Below are positions 9,186 to 17,220 of a DNA stretch of 64,000 nt, piece after piece. The stretch's first letter is position 1. Each line of letters opens with the position of its first letter. Source of the stretch: Vibrio campbellii CAIM 519 = NBRC 15631 = ATCC 25920 (GTDB lineage Bacteria > Pseudomonadota > Gammaproteobacteria > Enterobacterales > Vibrionaceae); contig NZ_CP015863.1 in assembly GCF_002163755.1 (NCBI RefSeq), forward strand, positions 1,178,001 through 1,242,000. The letters are read 5' to 3'. The position numbers were made by a program, and so were the translations under genes. The notes beneath the pieces were generated by a model. The model saw only the letters and a list, made by a program, of their open reading frames with translations, made no database searches and was not told the origin of the DNA.

Positions 9186-9800
9186 GTGATTGGACGTCTT
9201 CGCGGCACTCTGCTTGAAAAGCAACCACCTGAAGTTTTAATTGAAGTTAATGGCATTGGCTATGAAGTTCAGATGCCAATGAGCTGTTTCTACGAATTGC
9301 CAAATGTCGGTGAAGAAGCCATTATTTATACTCATTTTGTTGTACGTGAAGACGCGCAATTACTTTACGGTTTCAACACAGTCAAAGAACGTGCGCTTTT
9401 CCGTGAAGTGATCAAAGCGAACGGTGTTGGTCCTAAGCTAGGTCTGGGTATCCTTTCAGGTATGACTGCGAGCCAATTCGTTTCTTGCGTAGAGCGTGAA
9501 GACATTTCAACGCTTGTAAAACTACCGGGTGTTGGCAAGAAGACAGCTGAACGCCTAGTCGTTGAAATGAAAGACCGCCTGAAAGGGTGGGGCGCTGGCG
9601 ATCTGTTTACTCCGTTTACTGATGCAGCACCTGCGGACTCTGGTTCTGCGGCTTCTAGCAACGCAGAAGAAGAGGCAATCAGTGCGCTTCTTGCTCTAGG
9701 CTACAAGCCAACTCAAGCGTCGAAAGTGGTTTCTCAGATCGCTAAACCGGATATGACCAGTGAGCAACTGATCCGTGAAGCACTAAAATCAATGGTGTAA
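9186..9800 (+). CDS. ruvA: Holliday junction branch migration protein RuvA
   Basis: The start is the GTG at 9186, giving fMIGRLRGTLLEKQPP and 204 residues. The longer frame from 9129 adds 19 residues not found in RuvA, and the real family N-terminus begins IGRLRG. The protein forms tetramers that hold the four-way junction and recruit the RuvB motor. Domain I is an OB fold (1-64). Domain II has helix-hairpin-helix motifs (KANGVGPKLGLGIL and LPGVGKKTAERLVVEM). Domain III (about 155-204) contacts RuvB. ruvB starts 21 bp downstream, so the two form an operon. Confidence 0.96.
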   Translation: MIGRLRGTLLEKQPPEVLIEVNGIGYEVQMPMSCFYELPNVGEEAIIYTHFVVREDAQLLYGFNTVKERALFREVIKANGVGPKLGLGILSGMTASQFVSCVEREDISTLVKLPGVGKKTAERLVVEMKDRLKGWGAGDLFTPFTDAAPADSGSAASSNAEEEAISALLALGYKPTQASKVVSQIAKPDMTSEQLIREALKSMV

Positions 9801-9821
9801 CGGAAAGCCCAAGGGAACAAT

Positions 9822-10826
9822 ATGATTGAAGCCGATCGTTTAATCGCGCCAGAAAATCCTTCGTTTCGTGAAGAAGACGTCATCGACCGTGCGATTCGTC
9901 CTAAGAAGCTGGCGGATTACCAAGGTCAGGATCACGTGCGTGATCAGATGGAGATTTTCATCAAAGCCGCTCAATTACGAAATGAAGCGCTCGACCACCT
10001 TTTGATTTTTGGTCCTCCAGGTTTGGGTAAAACCACGCTTGCGAACATCGTTGCCAATGAGATGGAAGTGAACATTCGTACCACTTCTGGCCCTGTACTC
10101 GAGAAAGCAGGGGACTTAGCGGCGCTGTTGACCAATTTAGAAGAAAACGATGTGTTGTTCATTGATGAGATCCACCGCTTAAGCCCGATGGTTGAAGAGG
10201 TGTTGTATCCAGCGATGGAAGACTACCAGTTAGACATTATGATCGGTGAAGGTCCGGCGGCACGCTCTATCAAAATTGATTTACCACCTTTCACTTTGAT
10301 CGGTGCAACGACGCGTGCAGGCTCTTTGACATCACCATTGCGTGACCGTTTTGGTATTACTCAGCGTCTTGAATACTACAAAGTGAAAGACCTGCAAGAT
10401 ATCGTTCAGCGCAGTGCTGACTGTTTGGGCTTATCTATGGAGTCGGAAGGGGCGTTAGAAGTTGCTCGCCGTGCTCGTGGCACGCCACGTATTGCTAACC
10501 GATTGCTACGCCGAGTTCGTGACTATGCGGAAGTAAAAGGTAACGGTCATATTTGTGCTGATACGGCAGACAAAGCATTGAACATGCTTGATGTCGATGC
10601 CGAAGGTTTTGATTATATGGACCGTAAGCTGCTGTTAGCGATTATGGAGAAGTTTGGCGGTGGGCCTGTTGGTTTGGACAACATGGCTGCGGCGATTGGT
10701 GAAGAGAAAGACACCATCGAAGACGTTCTTGAACCATATCTAATCCAACAAGGTTATTTGCAACGCACTCCGCGTGGTAGAATTGCCACCGATCGTGCTT
10801 ATTTGCATTTCGGAATTGAAAAGTAA
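9822..10826 (+). CDS. ruvB: Holliday junction branch migration ATPase RuvB
   Basis: The 334 residues are the normal length. RuvB is the hexameric AAA+ motor that drives branch migration with RuvA. Visible motifs are Walker A GPPGLGKTT near 64-72, Walker B VLFIDEIHRL near 110-119, sensor 1 IGATTRAGSLTSPLRDRFG near 160-178, and sensor 2/winged-helix RGTPRIANRLLRRVRD near 218-233. The C-terminal winged helix includes GGGPVGLDNMAAAIGE. It follows ruvA on the same transcript and no strong terminator is obvious after it. Confidence 0.98.
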   Translation: MIEADRLIAPENPSFREEDVIDRAIRPKKLADYQGQDHVRDQMEIFIKAAQLRNEALDHLLIFGPPGLGKTTLANIVANEMEVNIRTTSGPVLEKAGDLAALLTNLEENDVLFIDEIHRLSPMVEEVLYPAMEDYQLDIMIGEGPAARSIKIDLPPFTLIGATTRAGSLTSPLRDRFGITQRLEYYKVKDLQDIVQRSADCLGLSMESEGALEVARRARGTPRIANRLLRRVRDYAEVKGNGHICADTADKALNMLDVDAEGFDYMDRKLLLAIMEKFGGGPVGLDNMAAAIGEEKDTIEDVLEPYLIQQGYLQRTPRGRIATDRAYLHFGIEK

Positions 10827-11008
10827 GATTTCAACGCTGGGTAAGTAGAGCTCAGCGTTCGACTAACGTTGACCAACTTCTCATTTATCAAATTTCTTTT
10901 TATAGTAAATAGGTAATAAAAATTTATCGTTTGCTAACTCTATGTTCTTAGCTCAGTGATAATTCCCTCTTCTGATTACGCTCCTTTAACATCTCTTCTA
11001 AATATCGT

Positions 11009-11022
11009 TTGATCTAGATCAA
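11009..11022. promoter_or_regulatory. FNR-type binding site, perfect palindrome, upstream of cydA
   Basis: TTGATCTAGATCAA matches the FNR consensus TTGAT-N4-ATCAA exactly. It lies 266 bp before the cydA ATG in the 461-bp ruvB-cydA gap. FNR and ArcA control cyd operons in other gamma-proteobacteria. Its role here is inferred. Confidence 0.7.
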
Positions 11023-11058
11023 ATTGATGGGTTTTTGTTCAAATTAAGTGCTTATTGA

Positions 11059-11072
11059 TTGAGTTATATCAA
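11059..11072. promoter_or_regulatory. Second FNR-like site upstream of cydA
   Basis: TTGAGTTATATCAA differs from TTGAT-N4-ATCAA at one position. Its centre is exactly 50 bp from that of the perfect site, about five helical turns, so both would face the same side of the DNA. Confidence 0.55.
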
Positions 11073-11287
11073 AGTGATTTACTGATATAAACCTTTTGAA
11101 ACAAACTGATTTTAGAAGTAATATTAGCCCTAGCTATATTAGCTGATGCTTAACAATTAACTAACCAACAAAGCACATTTTTGCAACAATGCGTTGTGAT
11201 TATTCAACATTTTTCAAGTGTAAATAACACTTGTGGTTGGATTGCAATATGTAGAGAGTGTCATTCAGCCGACACATAGGAGTTACC

Positions 11288-12874
11288 ATGATTGACGTAG
11301 TTGATCTGTCGCGGTTGCAGTTTGCACTGACAGCGATGTATCACTTCCTATTCGTACCATTGACCCTTGGTATGGCCTTCCTTTTGGCCATTATGGAATC
11401 GATGTACGTAATGACGAACAAGCAAATCTACAAGGACATGACCAAGTTCTGGGGTAAGCTGTTCGGTATTAACTTTGCACTTGGTGTGGCTACCGGCCTC
11501 ACCATGGAGTTCCAGTTTGGTACGAACTGGTCTTACTATTCCCACTATGTAGGTGACATCTTCGGTGCGCCACTTGCGATCGAAGCACTGGTTGCTTTCT
11601 TCCTGGAGTCAACTTTTGTTGGTCTATTCTTTTTCGGGTGGGATCGTCTATCGAAACGTCAACACTTGGCGGTAACTTGGTTGGTTGCTCTAGGTTCTAA
11701 CTTCTCTGCACTTTGGATTCTTATCGCGAACGGCTGGATGCAAAACCCAGTAGGTGCAGAATTCAACTTCGAAACCATGCGTATGGAAATGGTAAGCTTT
11801 GCAGACGTTGTTCTAAACCCAGTAGCGCAAGTTAAGTTTGTACACACAGTAGCTTCAGGTTACACGTGTGGTGCAATGTTCGTTCTAGGCATCAGTTCAT
11901 ACTACCTATTGAAAGGCCGTGACGTGGCGTTTGCTCGTCGCTCATTTGCTATCGCAGCATCTTTCGGTATGGCTGCAATCCTATCGACAATCATCCTAGG
12001 TGACGAATCTGGTTACGAGTTGGGTGAAGTTCAAAAAGTGAAACTAGCGGCAGTTGAAGCAGAATGGCACACAGAGCCTGCGCCAGCAGCATTCACGCTA
12101 TTTGGTATTCCAAACCAAGAAACAATGAACACCGATTACGCAATCAAGATCCCTTACGTAATGGGTATCATCGCAACGCGTTCGTTTGATGAACAAGTAA
12201 CAGGTCTGCGTGATCTTCGAGATGAGCACGTAGATCGTATCCGTAATGGTATGTACGCTTATGAGTTACTTGAGAAATTGCGTGCTGGTGATAAGTCTGA
12301 AGCAAACATGGCAGCGTTTGACGAAGTGAAAGGTGACCTAGGTTACGGTCTACTTCTAAAACGTTATACAGAAAACGTTGTTGATGCGACTGAAGAGCAG
12401 ATCCAATCGGCTGCGGATGACTCAATTCCAACTGTATGGCCGTTGTTTAGCGCGTTCCGAATCATGGTTGGCTGTGGGTTTATCATGCTGTTTGTTTTTG
12501 CTGCATCATTCATCCAGACATGTCGTCAGAAGATCGAGCAGAAACCTCTGATTCTTAAAGCTGCATTGTTCAGTATTCCACTACCATGGATTGCGATCGA
12601 AGCAGGTTGGTTCGTCGCAGAATTCGGTCGTCAGCCTTGGGCTGTAGGTGAGATTCTACCTGTTCATGTTGCTGCATCTGCATTGACTGCAGGTCAGATT
12701 TGGACTTCACTATTCGCAATCCTAGCGCTATACACTGTGTTCCTAATCGCAGAGGTATACCTAATGGTGAAATTCGCTCGTAAAGGTCCAAGCAGCCTGA
12801 AAACAGGTCGCTACCACTTCGAGCAAAACGCTGACTCAGTTGAAGACAAAGTTAGTCGCCAAGTAGAAGCGTAA
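11288..12874 (+). CDS. cydA: Cytochrome bd ubiquinol oxidase subunit I
   Basis: The start is the ATG at 11288 (MIDVVDLSRLQFALTAMYHF), with AGGAG at 11278-11282. This gives 528 residues; the longer frame from 11258 adds a non-family N-terminus. CydA carries the quinol site and all three haems of the high-affinity bd oxidase, which reduces O2 to water in the inner membrane. His19 is the expected haem b595 ligand, and the His in QVKFVHTVASGYTCG near 186 the haem b558 ligand. GWMQNPVGAEFN near 145-156 is a family signature. cydB, cydX and ybgE follow. Two FNR-type sites upstream suggest oxygen control. Confidence 0.98.
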   Translation: MIDVVDLSRLQFALTAMYHFLFVPLTLGMAFLLAIMESMYVMTNKQIYKDMTKFWGKLFGINFALGVATGLTMEFQFGTNWSYYSHYVGDIFGAPLAIEALVAFFLESTFVGLFFFGWDRLSKRQHLAVTWLVALGSNFSALWILIANGWMQNPVGAEFNFETMRMEMVSFADVVLNPVAQVKFVHTVASGYTCGAMFVLGISSYYLLKGRDVAFARRSFAIAASFGMAAILSTIILGDESGYELGEVQKVKLAAVEAEWHTEPAPAAFTLFGIPNQETMNTDYAIKIPYVMGIIATRSFDEQVTGLRDLRDEHVDRIRNGMYAYELLEKLRAGDKSEANMAAFDEVKGDLGYGLLLKRYTENVVDATEEQIQSAADDSIPTVWPLFSAFRIMVGCGFIMLFVFAASFIQTCRQKIEQKPLILKAALFSIPLPWIAIEAGWFVAEFGRQPWAVGEILPVHVAASALTAGQIWTSLFAILALYTVFLIAEVYLMVKFARKGPSSLKTGRYHFEQNADSVEDKVSRQVEA

Positions 12875-12890
12875 GGAAGGAGATAACAAA

Positions 12891-14027
12891 ATGTTTGATT
12901 ACGAAATCTTACGATTCATCTGGTGGGGCTTAATCGGTGTCCTACTGGTTGGTTTCGCGATTACTGATGGTTTCGATATGGGTGTAGGCGCGCTTGTACC
13001 TGTAATCGGTAAAAATGAGACGCAACGTCGTGTGATGATTAACACAATCGCTCCGCACTGGGACGGTAACCAAGTATGGCTTATCACTGCTGGCGGTGCA
13101 TTGTTCGCGGCGTGGCCTTTAGTTTACGCAACATCGTTCTCTGGTTTTTACCTAGCGATGGTTCTGACTTTAGCAGCACTTTGGTTGCGCCCTCTGGGAT
13201 TGGAGTATCGTGCAAAGATCGAGGATCCAAGATGGCGTAAAACTTGCGATACCTTTATTTCAATCAGTGGCTTCGTTCCACCAATTATCTTTGGTGTTGC
13301 GTTTGGCAACCTTCTACAAGGTGTTCCATTCCAGTTAAACGAGTTCCTAATGCCAACGTACCACGGTTCATTCTTCGGTCTACTAAACCCATTTGCTCTG
13401 CTATGTGGTCTAGTAAGCTTGTTCATGATCCTGATGCAAGGCGCAACTTGGCTACAAATGAAAACAACTGGCGAAGTACACACTCGTGCTCGTAACGTAG
13501 CTCAGCTTACTGGCCTACTAACAGTGGTTGCTTTCGTAGCAGCAGGCTTCTGGATCCAAAACATTGAAGGCTACGTAATCGTAGGTGGCATCGATACTGC
13601 AGCAGCGTCTAACCCTCTAAACAAAGAGGTTATCCGTGAAGCAGGCGCGTGGATGACGAACTTCGAAACTTACCCACTACTATGGGCTGCACCTGTATTG
13701 GGTGTTGCTATGCCGCTTCTAGCTGTATTGGCATCTCGTCTAGAGAAGTGTGGTATTGCGTTCCTAACATCAAGTCTAGGTATAGCTGGCGTTATCTTTA
13801 CTGCTGGTATTGCGATGTTCCCATTCATCATGCCATCAGACCTAATGCCAAGCCACAGCCTAACAATGTGGGATTCAACTTCATCTGAGCTTACTCTGAA
13901 CATAATGACAGTCGTAGCGTTTGTTATGGTTCCGATCATCTTGGCTTACACGTCTTGGACTTATTCTAAGATGTTCGGTCGCTTGGATGATAAGTTCATC
14001 GAAGACAACAAAAACTCACTTTACTAA
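12891..14027 (+). CDS. cydB: Cytochrome bd ubiquinol oxidase subunit II
   Basis: The 378 residues agree with the usual CydB length. This multi-pass inner-membrane subunit pairs with CydA in the bd oxidase. The N-terminus MFDYEILRFIWWGLIGVLLVG and the following FAITDGFDMGVGAL are diagnostic of CydB, as is the APHWDGNQVWLITAGGALFAAWP block near 49-71. It begins 16 bp after cydA with GGAAGGAG as ribosome-binding site. cydX starts 12 bp after its stop, so all four genes should be one transcript. Confidence 0.98.
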   Translation: MFDYEILRFIWWGLIGVLLVGFAITDGFDMGVGALVPVIGKNETQRRVMINTIAPHWDGNQVWLITAGGALFAAWPLVYATSFSGFYLAMVLTLAALWLRPLGLEYRAKIEDPRWRKTCDTFISISGFVPPIIFGVAFGNLLQGVPFQLNEFLMPTYHGSFFGLLNPFALLCGLVSLFMILMQGATWLQMKTTGEVHTRARNVAQLTGLLTVVAFVAAGFWIQNIEGYVIVGGIDTAAASNPLNKEVIREAGAWMTNFETYPLLWAAPVLGVAMPLLAVLASRLEKCGIAFLTSSLGIAGVIFTAGIAMFPFIMPSDLMPSHSLTMWDSTSSELTLNIMTVVAFVMVPIILAYTSWTYSKMFGRLDDKFIEDNKNSLY

Positions 14028-14039
14028 GGAGCTATTACT

Positions 14040-14147
14040 ATGTGGTATTTCGCATGGATTCTAGGTGTACTACTTGCTTGTGCTTTCGGTATCATCAACG
14101 CTCTTTGGTTAGAGCACTCAGAAATGATGGATAAAGACAGTGAGTAA
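14040..14147 (+). CDS. cydX: Small cytochrome bd subunit CydX
   Basis: A 35-codon gene starting MWYFAWILGVLLACAFGIIN and ending HSEMMDKDSE. One membrane helix occupies residues 3-22, followed by the conserved NALWLE stretch of CydX/YbgT proteins. CydX associates with CydAB and stabilises the haems. The ribosome-binding site AAGGAG is 7 nt upstream of the ATG. The end of the gene overlaps the GTG start of ybgE by 8 bp, which ties translation of the two together. Confidence 0.95.
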   Translation: MWYFAWILGVLLACAFGIINALWLEHSEMMDKDSE

Positions 14148-14442
14148 TCTCGCTGACAAGGTAGCGAAACTTCACGCACCAATGGACAAGACTCTGTTGA
14201 GAGTCTTGGCCTTAATCCTCGGCTTTATGCACGTTGGATTGGTGATGTGGGACCCAAACGCATACCATCGAGAAATTGGTGGCTTTAATGCGTTTATCGC
14301 GCCAGCATTGATTTGGGCTTGTTGCTCAAGCATGGTGTATGGCGTGGGTTTTAAACCGAGAAGCTGGTACTGGCAAGTATTGTTCAGCCCTTACTTCTCA
14401 CTCGCTATCCTAATTTATCTAACTGCACTGTATTTCATGTAA
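14140..14442 (+). CDS. ybgE: Cyd operon protein YbgE
   Basis: A 100-residue membrane protein using a GTG start inside the last codons of cydX. Three hydrophobic stretches are visible: about 21-39 (VLALILGFMHVGLVMW), 50-68 (FIAPALIWACCSSMVYG) and 78-98. The position directly after cydX is conserved in the cyd operons of enterobacteria and vibrios. Its exact role is not settled; it is counted as an accessory protein of the bd oxidase. A hairpin terminator follows about 45 bp downstream. Confidence 0.9.
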   Translation: MSNLADKVAKLHAPMDKTLLRVLALILGFMHVGLVMWDPNAYHREIGGFNAFIAPALIWACCSSMVYGVGFKPRSWYWQVLFSPYFSLAILIYLTALYFM

Positions 14443-14485
14443 GCGTTACACTTTGAAATAAAGTCGGTTACTAAATCATCGAATA

Positions 14486-14518
14486 AAAGCCAGGCAGTTT
14501 GTCTGGCTTTTATTTTTT
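14486..14518 (+). terminator. Rho-independent terminator of the cyd operon
   Basis: AAAGCCAG pairs with CTGGCTTT around a short loop, followed by TATTTTTTCT. Confidence 0.8.
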
Positions 14519-14613
14519 CTACAAAATTCAAAAATATTCCCTTCGCTCAGTACCAATTACTGCCGCTTCAGTTATAGTAATTGCTTTAAAGAATTGAAAT
14601 TACTGGTACTCCC

Positions 14614-15033
14614 TTGCAAGGCACATCAAATCCCTTCCGCTGGCCGATCACCGTGTATTACGAAGACACGGATGCGGGCGGCGTTGTATATCATTCAAAT
14701 TATTTGAAATTCTTTGAACGTGCGCGCACTGAGATGTTGCGTGCAAAAGGCGTTTCCCAACATGTGTTATTGGAACAAAACATAGGCTTTGTTGTCCGAC
14801 ACATGGATATCGATTTCAACCAAGGCGCTAGGCTGGACGAGCATTTGACCGTTCTAACCCGAGTGTCAGAAATAAAACGTGCTTCCCTGCAATTCTGTCA
14901 AGAGTTAGTCAATGATGAAGGCAGAACATTGTGCAAGGCAATGGTTAAGGTAGCATGTATCGATAATAAGAAAATGAAGCCAATTGCGATTCCATCATTT
15001 ATCAATTCGGAGCTAACAAATAGTGACTGCTGA
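14614..15033 (+). CDS. ybgC: Tol-Pal-associated acyl-CoA thioesterase YbgC
   Basis: A 139-residue hotdog-fold thioesterase. The family signature VYYEDTDAGGVVYHSNYLKF near residues 14-33 contains the catalytic Asp, and FERARTEML follows it. YbgC hydrolyses acyl-CoA thioesters and is the conserved first gene of tol-pal operons. No ATG or GTG lies upstream in frame at a suitable distance, so I take the TTG at 14614 as start; this rare start is unusual and its ribosome-binding site is weak. The end overlaps the tolQ start by 11 bp. Confidence 0.92.
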   Translation: MQGTSNPFRWPITVYYEDTDAGGVVYHSNYLKFFERARTEMLRAKGVSQHVLLEQNIGFVVRHMDIDFNQGARLDEHLTVLTRVSEIKRASLQFCQELVNDEGRTLCKAMVKVACIDNKKMKPIAIPSFINSELTNSDC

Positions 15034-15721
15034 TATTTCCATTTTAGATCTCTTTCTTCAGGCCAGTCTGTTGGTAAAGCTTGTGATGTTGACACTGCTA
15101 GGCATGTCAATCGCATCATGGGCTATGATCATTAAGCGCAGCAAAGTCTTATCTCAAGCATCAAAAGATGCAGAGTCATTTGAAGACAAATTTTGGTCGG
15201 GCACGGATCTTTCACAGCTTTATCAAAAAGTGAAAGGCCGCAAAGACGACATCACGGGCACAGAAGAAATCTTCTACGCAGGTTTTACCGAGTTTGCACG
15301 CCTACGTAAGAGCAACGTAAACTCACCCGCTTACATCATGGAAGGTACTGGCCGTGCAATGCGCGTCGCCGTTGCTCGTGAAGTTGATGAGCTTGAAACC
15401 AGCCTACCATTTCTTGCAACGGTCGGTTCTATCAGTCCATACATTGGTCTGTTTGGTACCGTTTGGGGCATCATGCACGCGTTCATCGCTTTAGGTGAAG
15501 TAAAGCAAGCAACGCTTTCAATGGTAGCGCCGGGTATCGCAGAAGCACTGATTGCGACAGCGATGGGCCTATTCGCGGCAATCCCTGCGGTAATGGCTTA
15601 CAACCGTCTAAGTAACAAAGTAAGTAAGCTAGAACACACATACGCCACTTTCTCTGAAGAATTCCACAGCATCCTGCACCGTCAAGCGATGGCGGGTCGA
15701 GACAGCGCAAGTAAGGAATAA
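15023..15721 (+). CDS. tolQ: Tol-Pal system protein TolQ
   Basis: A 232-residue inner-membrane protein of the ExbB/MotA type with three expected helices, near 13-33 (LLVKLVMLTLLGMSIASWAMI), 133-155 and 168-190. With TolR it uses the proton gradient to energise TolA for outer-membrane constriction at division. The conserved segment FLATVGSISPYIGLFGTVWG near 130-149 is the family signature. The start is a GTG overlapping the end of ybgC, and tolR begins 3 bp after its stop. Confidence 0.97.
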   Translation: MTADISILDLFLQASLLVKLVMLTLLGMSIASWAMIIKRSKVLSQASKDAESFEDKFWSGTDLSQLYQKVKGRKDDITGTEEIFYAGFTEFARLRKSNVNSPAYIMEGTGRAMRVAVAREVDELETSLPFLATVGSISPYIGLFGTVWGIMHAFIALGEVKQATLSMVAPGIAEALIATAMGLFAAIPAVMAYNRLSNKVSKLEHTYATFSEEFHSILHRQAMAGRDSASKE

Positions 15722-15724
15722 GTC

Positions 15725-16168
15725 ATGGCGGGTTACCAACCTAAAAAGCGTAAACTGACCGCAGAGATCAACGTCGTACCTTACATCGACGTGATGCTTG
15801 TTCTGTTGATCATTTTCATGGCGACCGCTCCATTTGTGACTCAAGGCGTGGATGTGAATCTACCACAAACGTCGACGGCTGAATCCATGCAAGATCTGGC
15901 TGGTGATACTGATAGCAGCTTCATCATTATCGAAATCGATCGTGACGGCAATTTAGGCCTGAGCGTGAATGATGAAGAGGTTCAACGCGGTCTGTCACTA
16001 CAAGACGTGATTGTGCGAGTGAAAGCTGAGCGTGAAATCAAGCCTGATTCACCTGTTGCAGTCGGTGGTGATGCGGCAACGCCATACGCTGACGTTGTAC
16101 TTTTGCTTGACGAGTTAAGTCGAGCAGGCATCCCAAAAGTGGGTCTGATGACCGATATCAAGGAATAG
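15725..16168 (+). CDS. tolR: Tol-Pal system protein TolR
   Basis: A 147-residue protein of the ExbD type. A short cytoplasmic N-terminus precedes one membrane helix (about 18-38, VVPYIDVMLVLLIIFMATA). The helix contains the conserved proton-carrying Asp of the PYIDVML motif. The rest is periplasmic and ends in a typical PKVGLMTDIKE. It partners with TolQ and TolA and lies tightly between their genes. Confidence 0.97.
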   Translation: MAGYQPKKRKLTAEINVVPYIDVMLVLLIIFMATAPFVTQGVDVNLPQTSTAESMQDLAGDTDSSFIIIEIDRDGNLGLSVNDEEVQRGLSLQDVIVRVKAEREIKPDSPVAVGGDAATPYADVVLLLDELSRAGIPKVGLMTDIKE

Positions 16169-16181
16169 ACATCGTACATCT

Positions 16182-17210
16182 ATGAAAGACAACAAGAATA
16201 AACGCAAAGAATACACCAAGCCGATAGCGATATCGGTTGGTTTGCATGCGCTGTTAGTCGTTGCTTTGCTTTGGGGTACGGATTTCACAATGTCGAAACC
16301 AGAGCCGACAGGGCAGATGGTTCAGGCCGTGGTGATTGATCCAAAACTTGTTCAGAAACAAGCGAACGAGATTCGTCAGCAACGCGAAAAAGCCGCGAAG
16401 AAAGAGCAAGACCGTCTGGATAAACTGAGACGTGAAGCTGAGCAGCTTGAGAAAAACCGTAAAGCTGAAGAAGAACAGATTCGTAAGCTAAAAGAGCAGC
16501 AGGCAAAAGACGCCAAAGCCGCTCGTGAAGCCGAAGCTGCTCGCAAGAAGAAAGAACAAGAACGTAAGGCCGAAGAAGAACTTACTCGCAAAGCGAAAGA
16601 GCAAGCGGCAAAAGCCGAGAAACAGCGTAAAGCCAAAGAAGAGGCAGTACGTAAGGCAGAGCAGGAACGTGTAGCGCGTGAGAAAGCCGCGAAAGAAGCG
16701 GAAGACAAAGCGAAACGTGAACGCGAAGCCGCAGCAAAAGCCGAACAAGAACGCATCGCGAAAGAAAAGGCAGCCAAAGAGGCCGCAGAGAAAGCGCGTA
16801 AAGAAAAAGAGCGTCTTGAGCGAATAGAGCGTGAGCGTAAAGAACAAGAAGCGGCACTGGATGACATCTTTGCCGGTCTAGAGAGTGAGTCGAGTGCAAA
16901 CCAACAGGCACAAGGGCAATTTGTTGCTGACGAAGTTTCTCGTTACAGCTCAATCTATACTCAGCTTATTCAGAGCAAATTGCTAAAGGACGACTACCTA
17001 TTGGGAAAGGAGTGTAGAGTTAACATTAAGCTGATTCCGACAGGGGCAGACATGATAGTCTCATCGGTGAGTGTTCTTTCTGGAGACTCTAGAGTATGTG
17101 CAGCTGCAAAGAGTGCAATCGCACAAGTGCCAAGTTTTCCAATGTCTACCGATTCAACAGTTAACCAAAGACTGAAGGATATTAACCTTACGGTCGCACT
17201 ACAACAATAA
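16182..17210 (+). CDS. tolA: Tol-Pal system protein TolA
   Basis: The protein has 342 residues. An N-terminal membrane anchor (about 13-32) is followed by a very long charged Ala/Lys/Glu-rich helical domain (about 50-225) with repeated KAEEE/KAAKEA segments; it spans the periplasm. A globular C-terminal domain (about 245-342, YSSIYTQLIQSKLLKDDYLL onward) contacts TolB and Pal. The conserved Cys pair typical of domain III is present (GKECRVNIKL and SRVCAAAKS). The low-complexity helix is normal for TolA. Filamentous phages such as CTX use TolA as coreceptor in vibrios. Confidence 0.96.
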   Translation: MKDNKNKRKEYTKPIAISVGLHALLVVALLWGTDFTMSKPEPTGQMVQAVVIDPKLVQKQANEIRQQREKAAKKEQDRLDKLRREAEQLEKNRKAEEEQIRKLKEQQAKDAKAAREAEAARKKKEQERKAEEELTRKAKEQAAKAEKQRKAKEEAVRKAEQERVAREKAAKEAEDKAKREREAAAKAEQERIAKEKAAKEAAEKARKEKERLERIERERKEQEAALDDIFAGLESESSANQQAQGQFVADEVSRYSSIYTQLIQSKLLKDDYLLGKECRVNIKLIPTGADMIVSSVSVLSGDSRVCAAAKSAIAQVPSFPMSTDSTVNQRLKDINLTVALQQ

Positions 17211-17220
17211 GGGATAAGCC

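Noticed and set aside
16376..16953. Long minus-strand frames opposite tolA
   Set aside because: They are shadows of tolA's Ala/Lys/Glu-rich repeats, which avoid stops on both strands.
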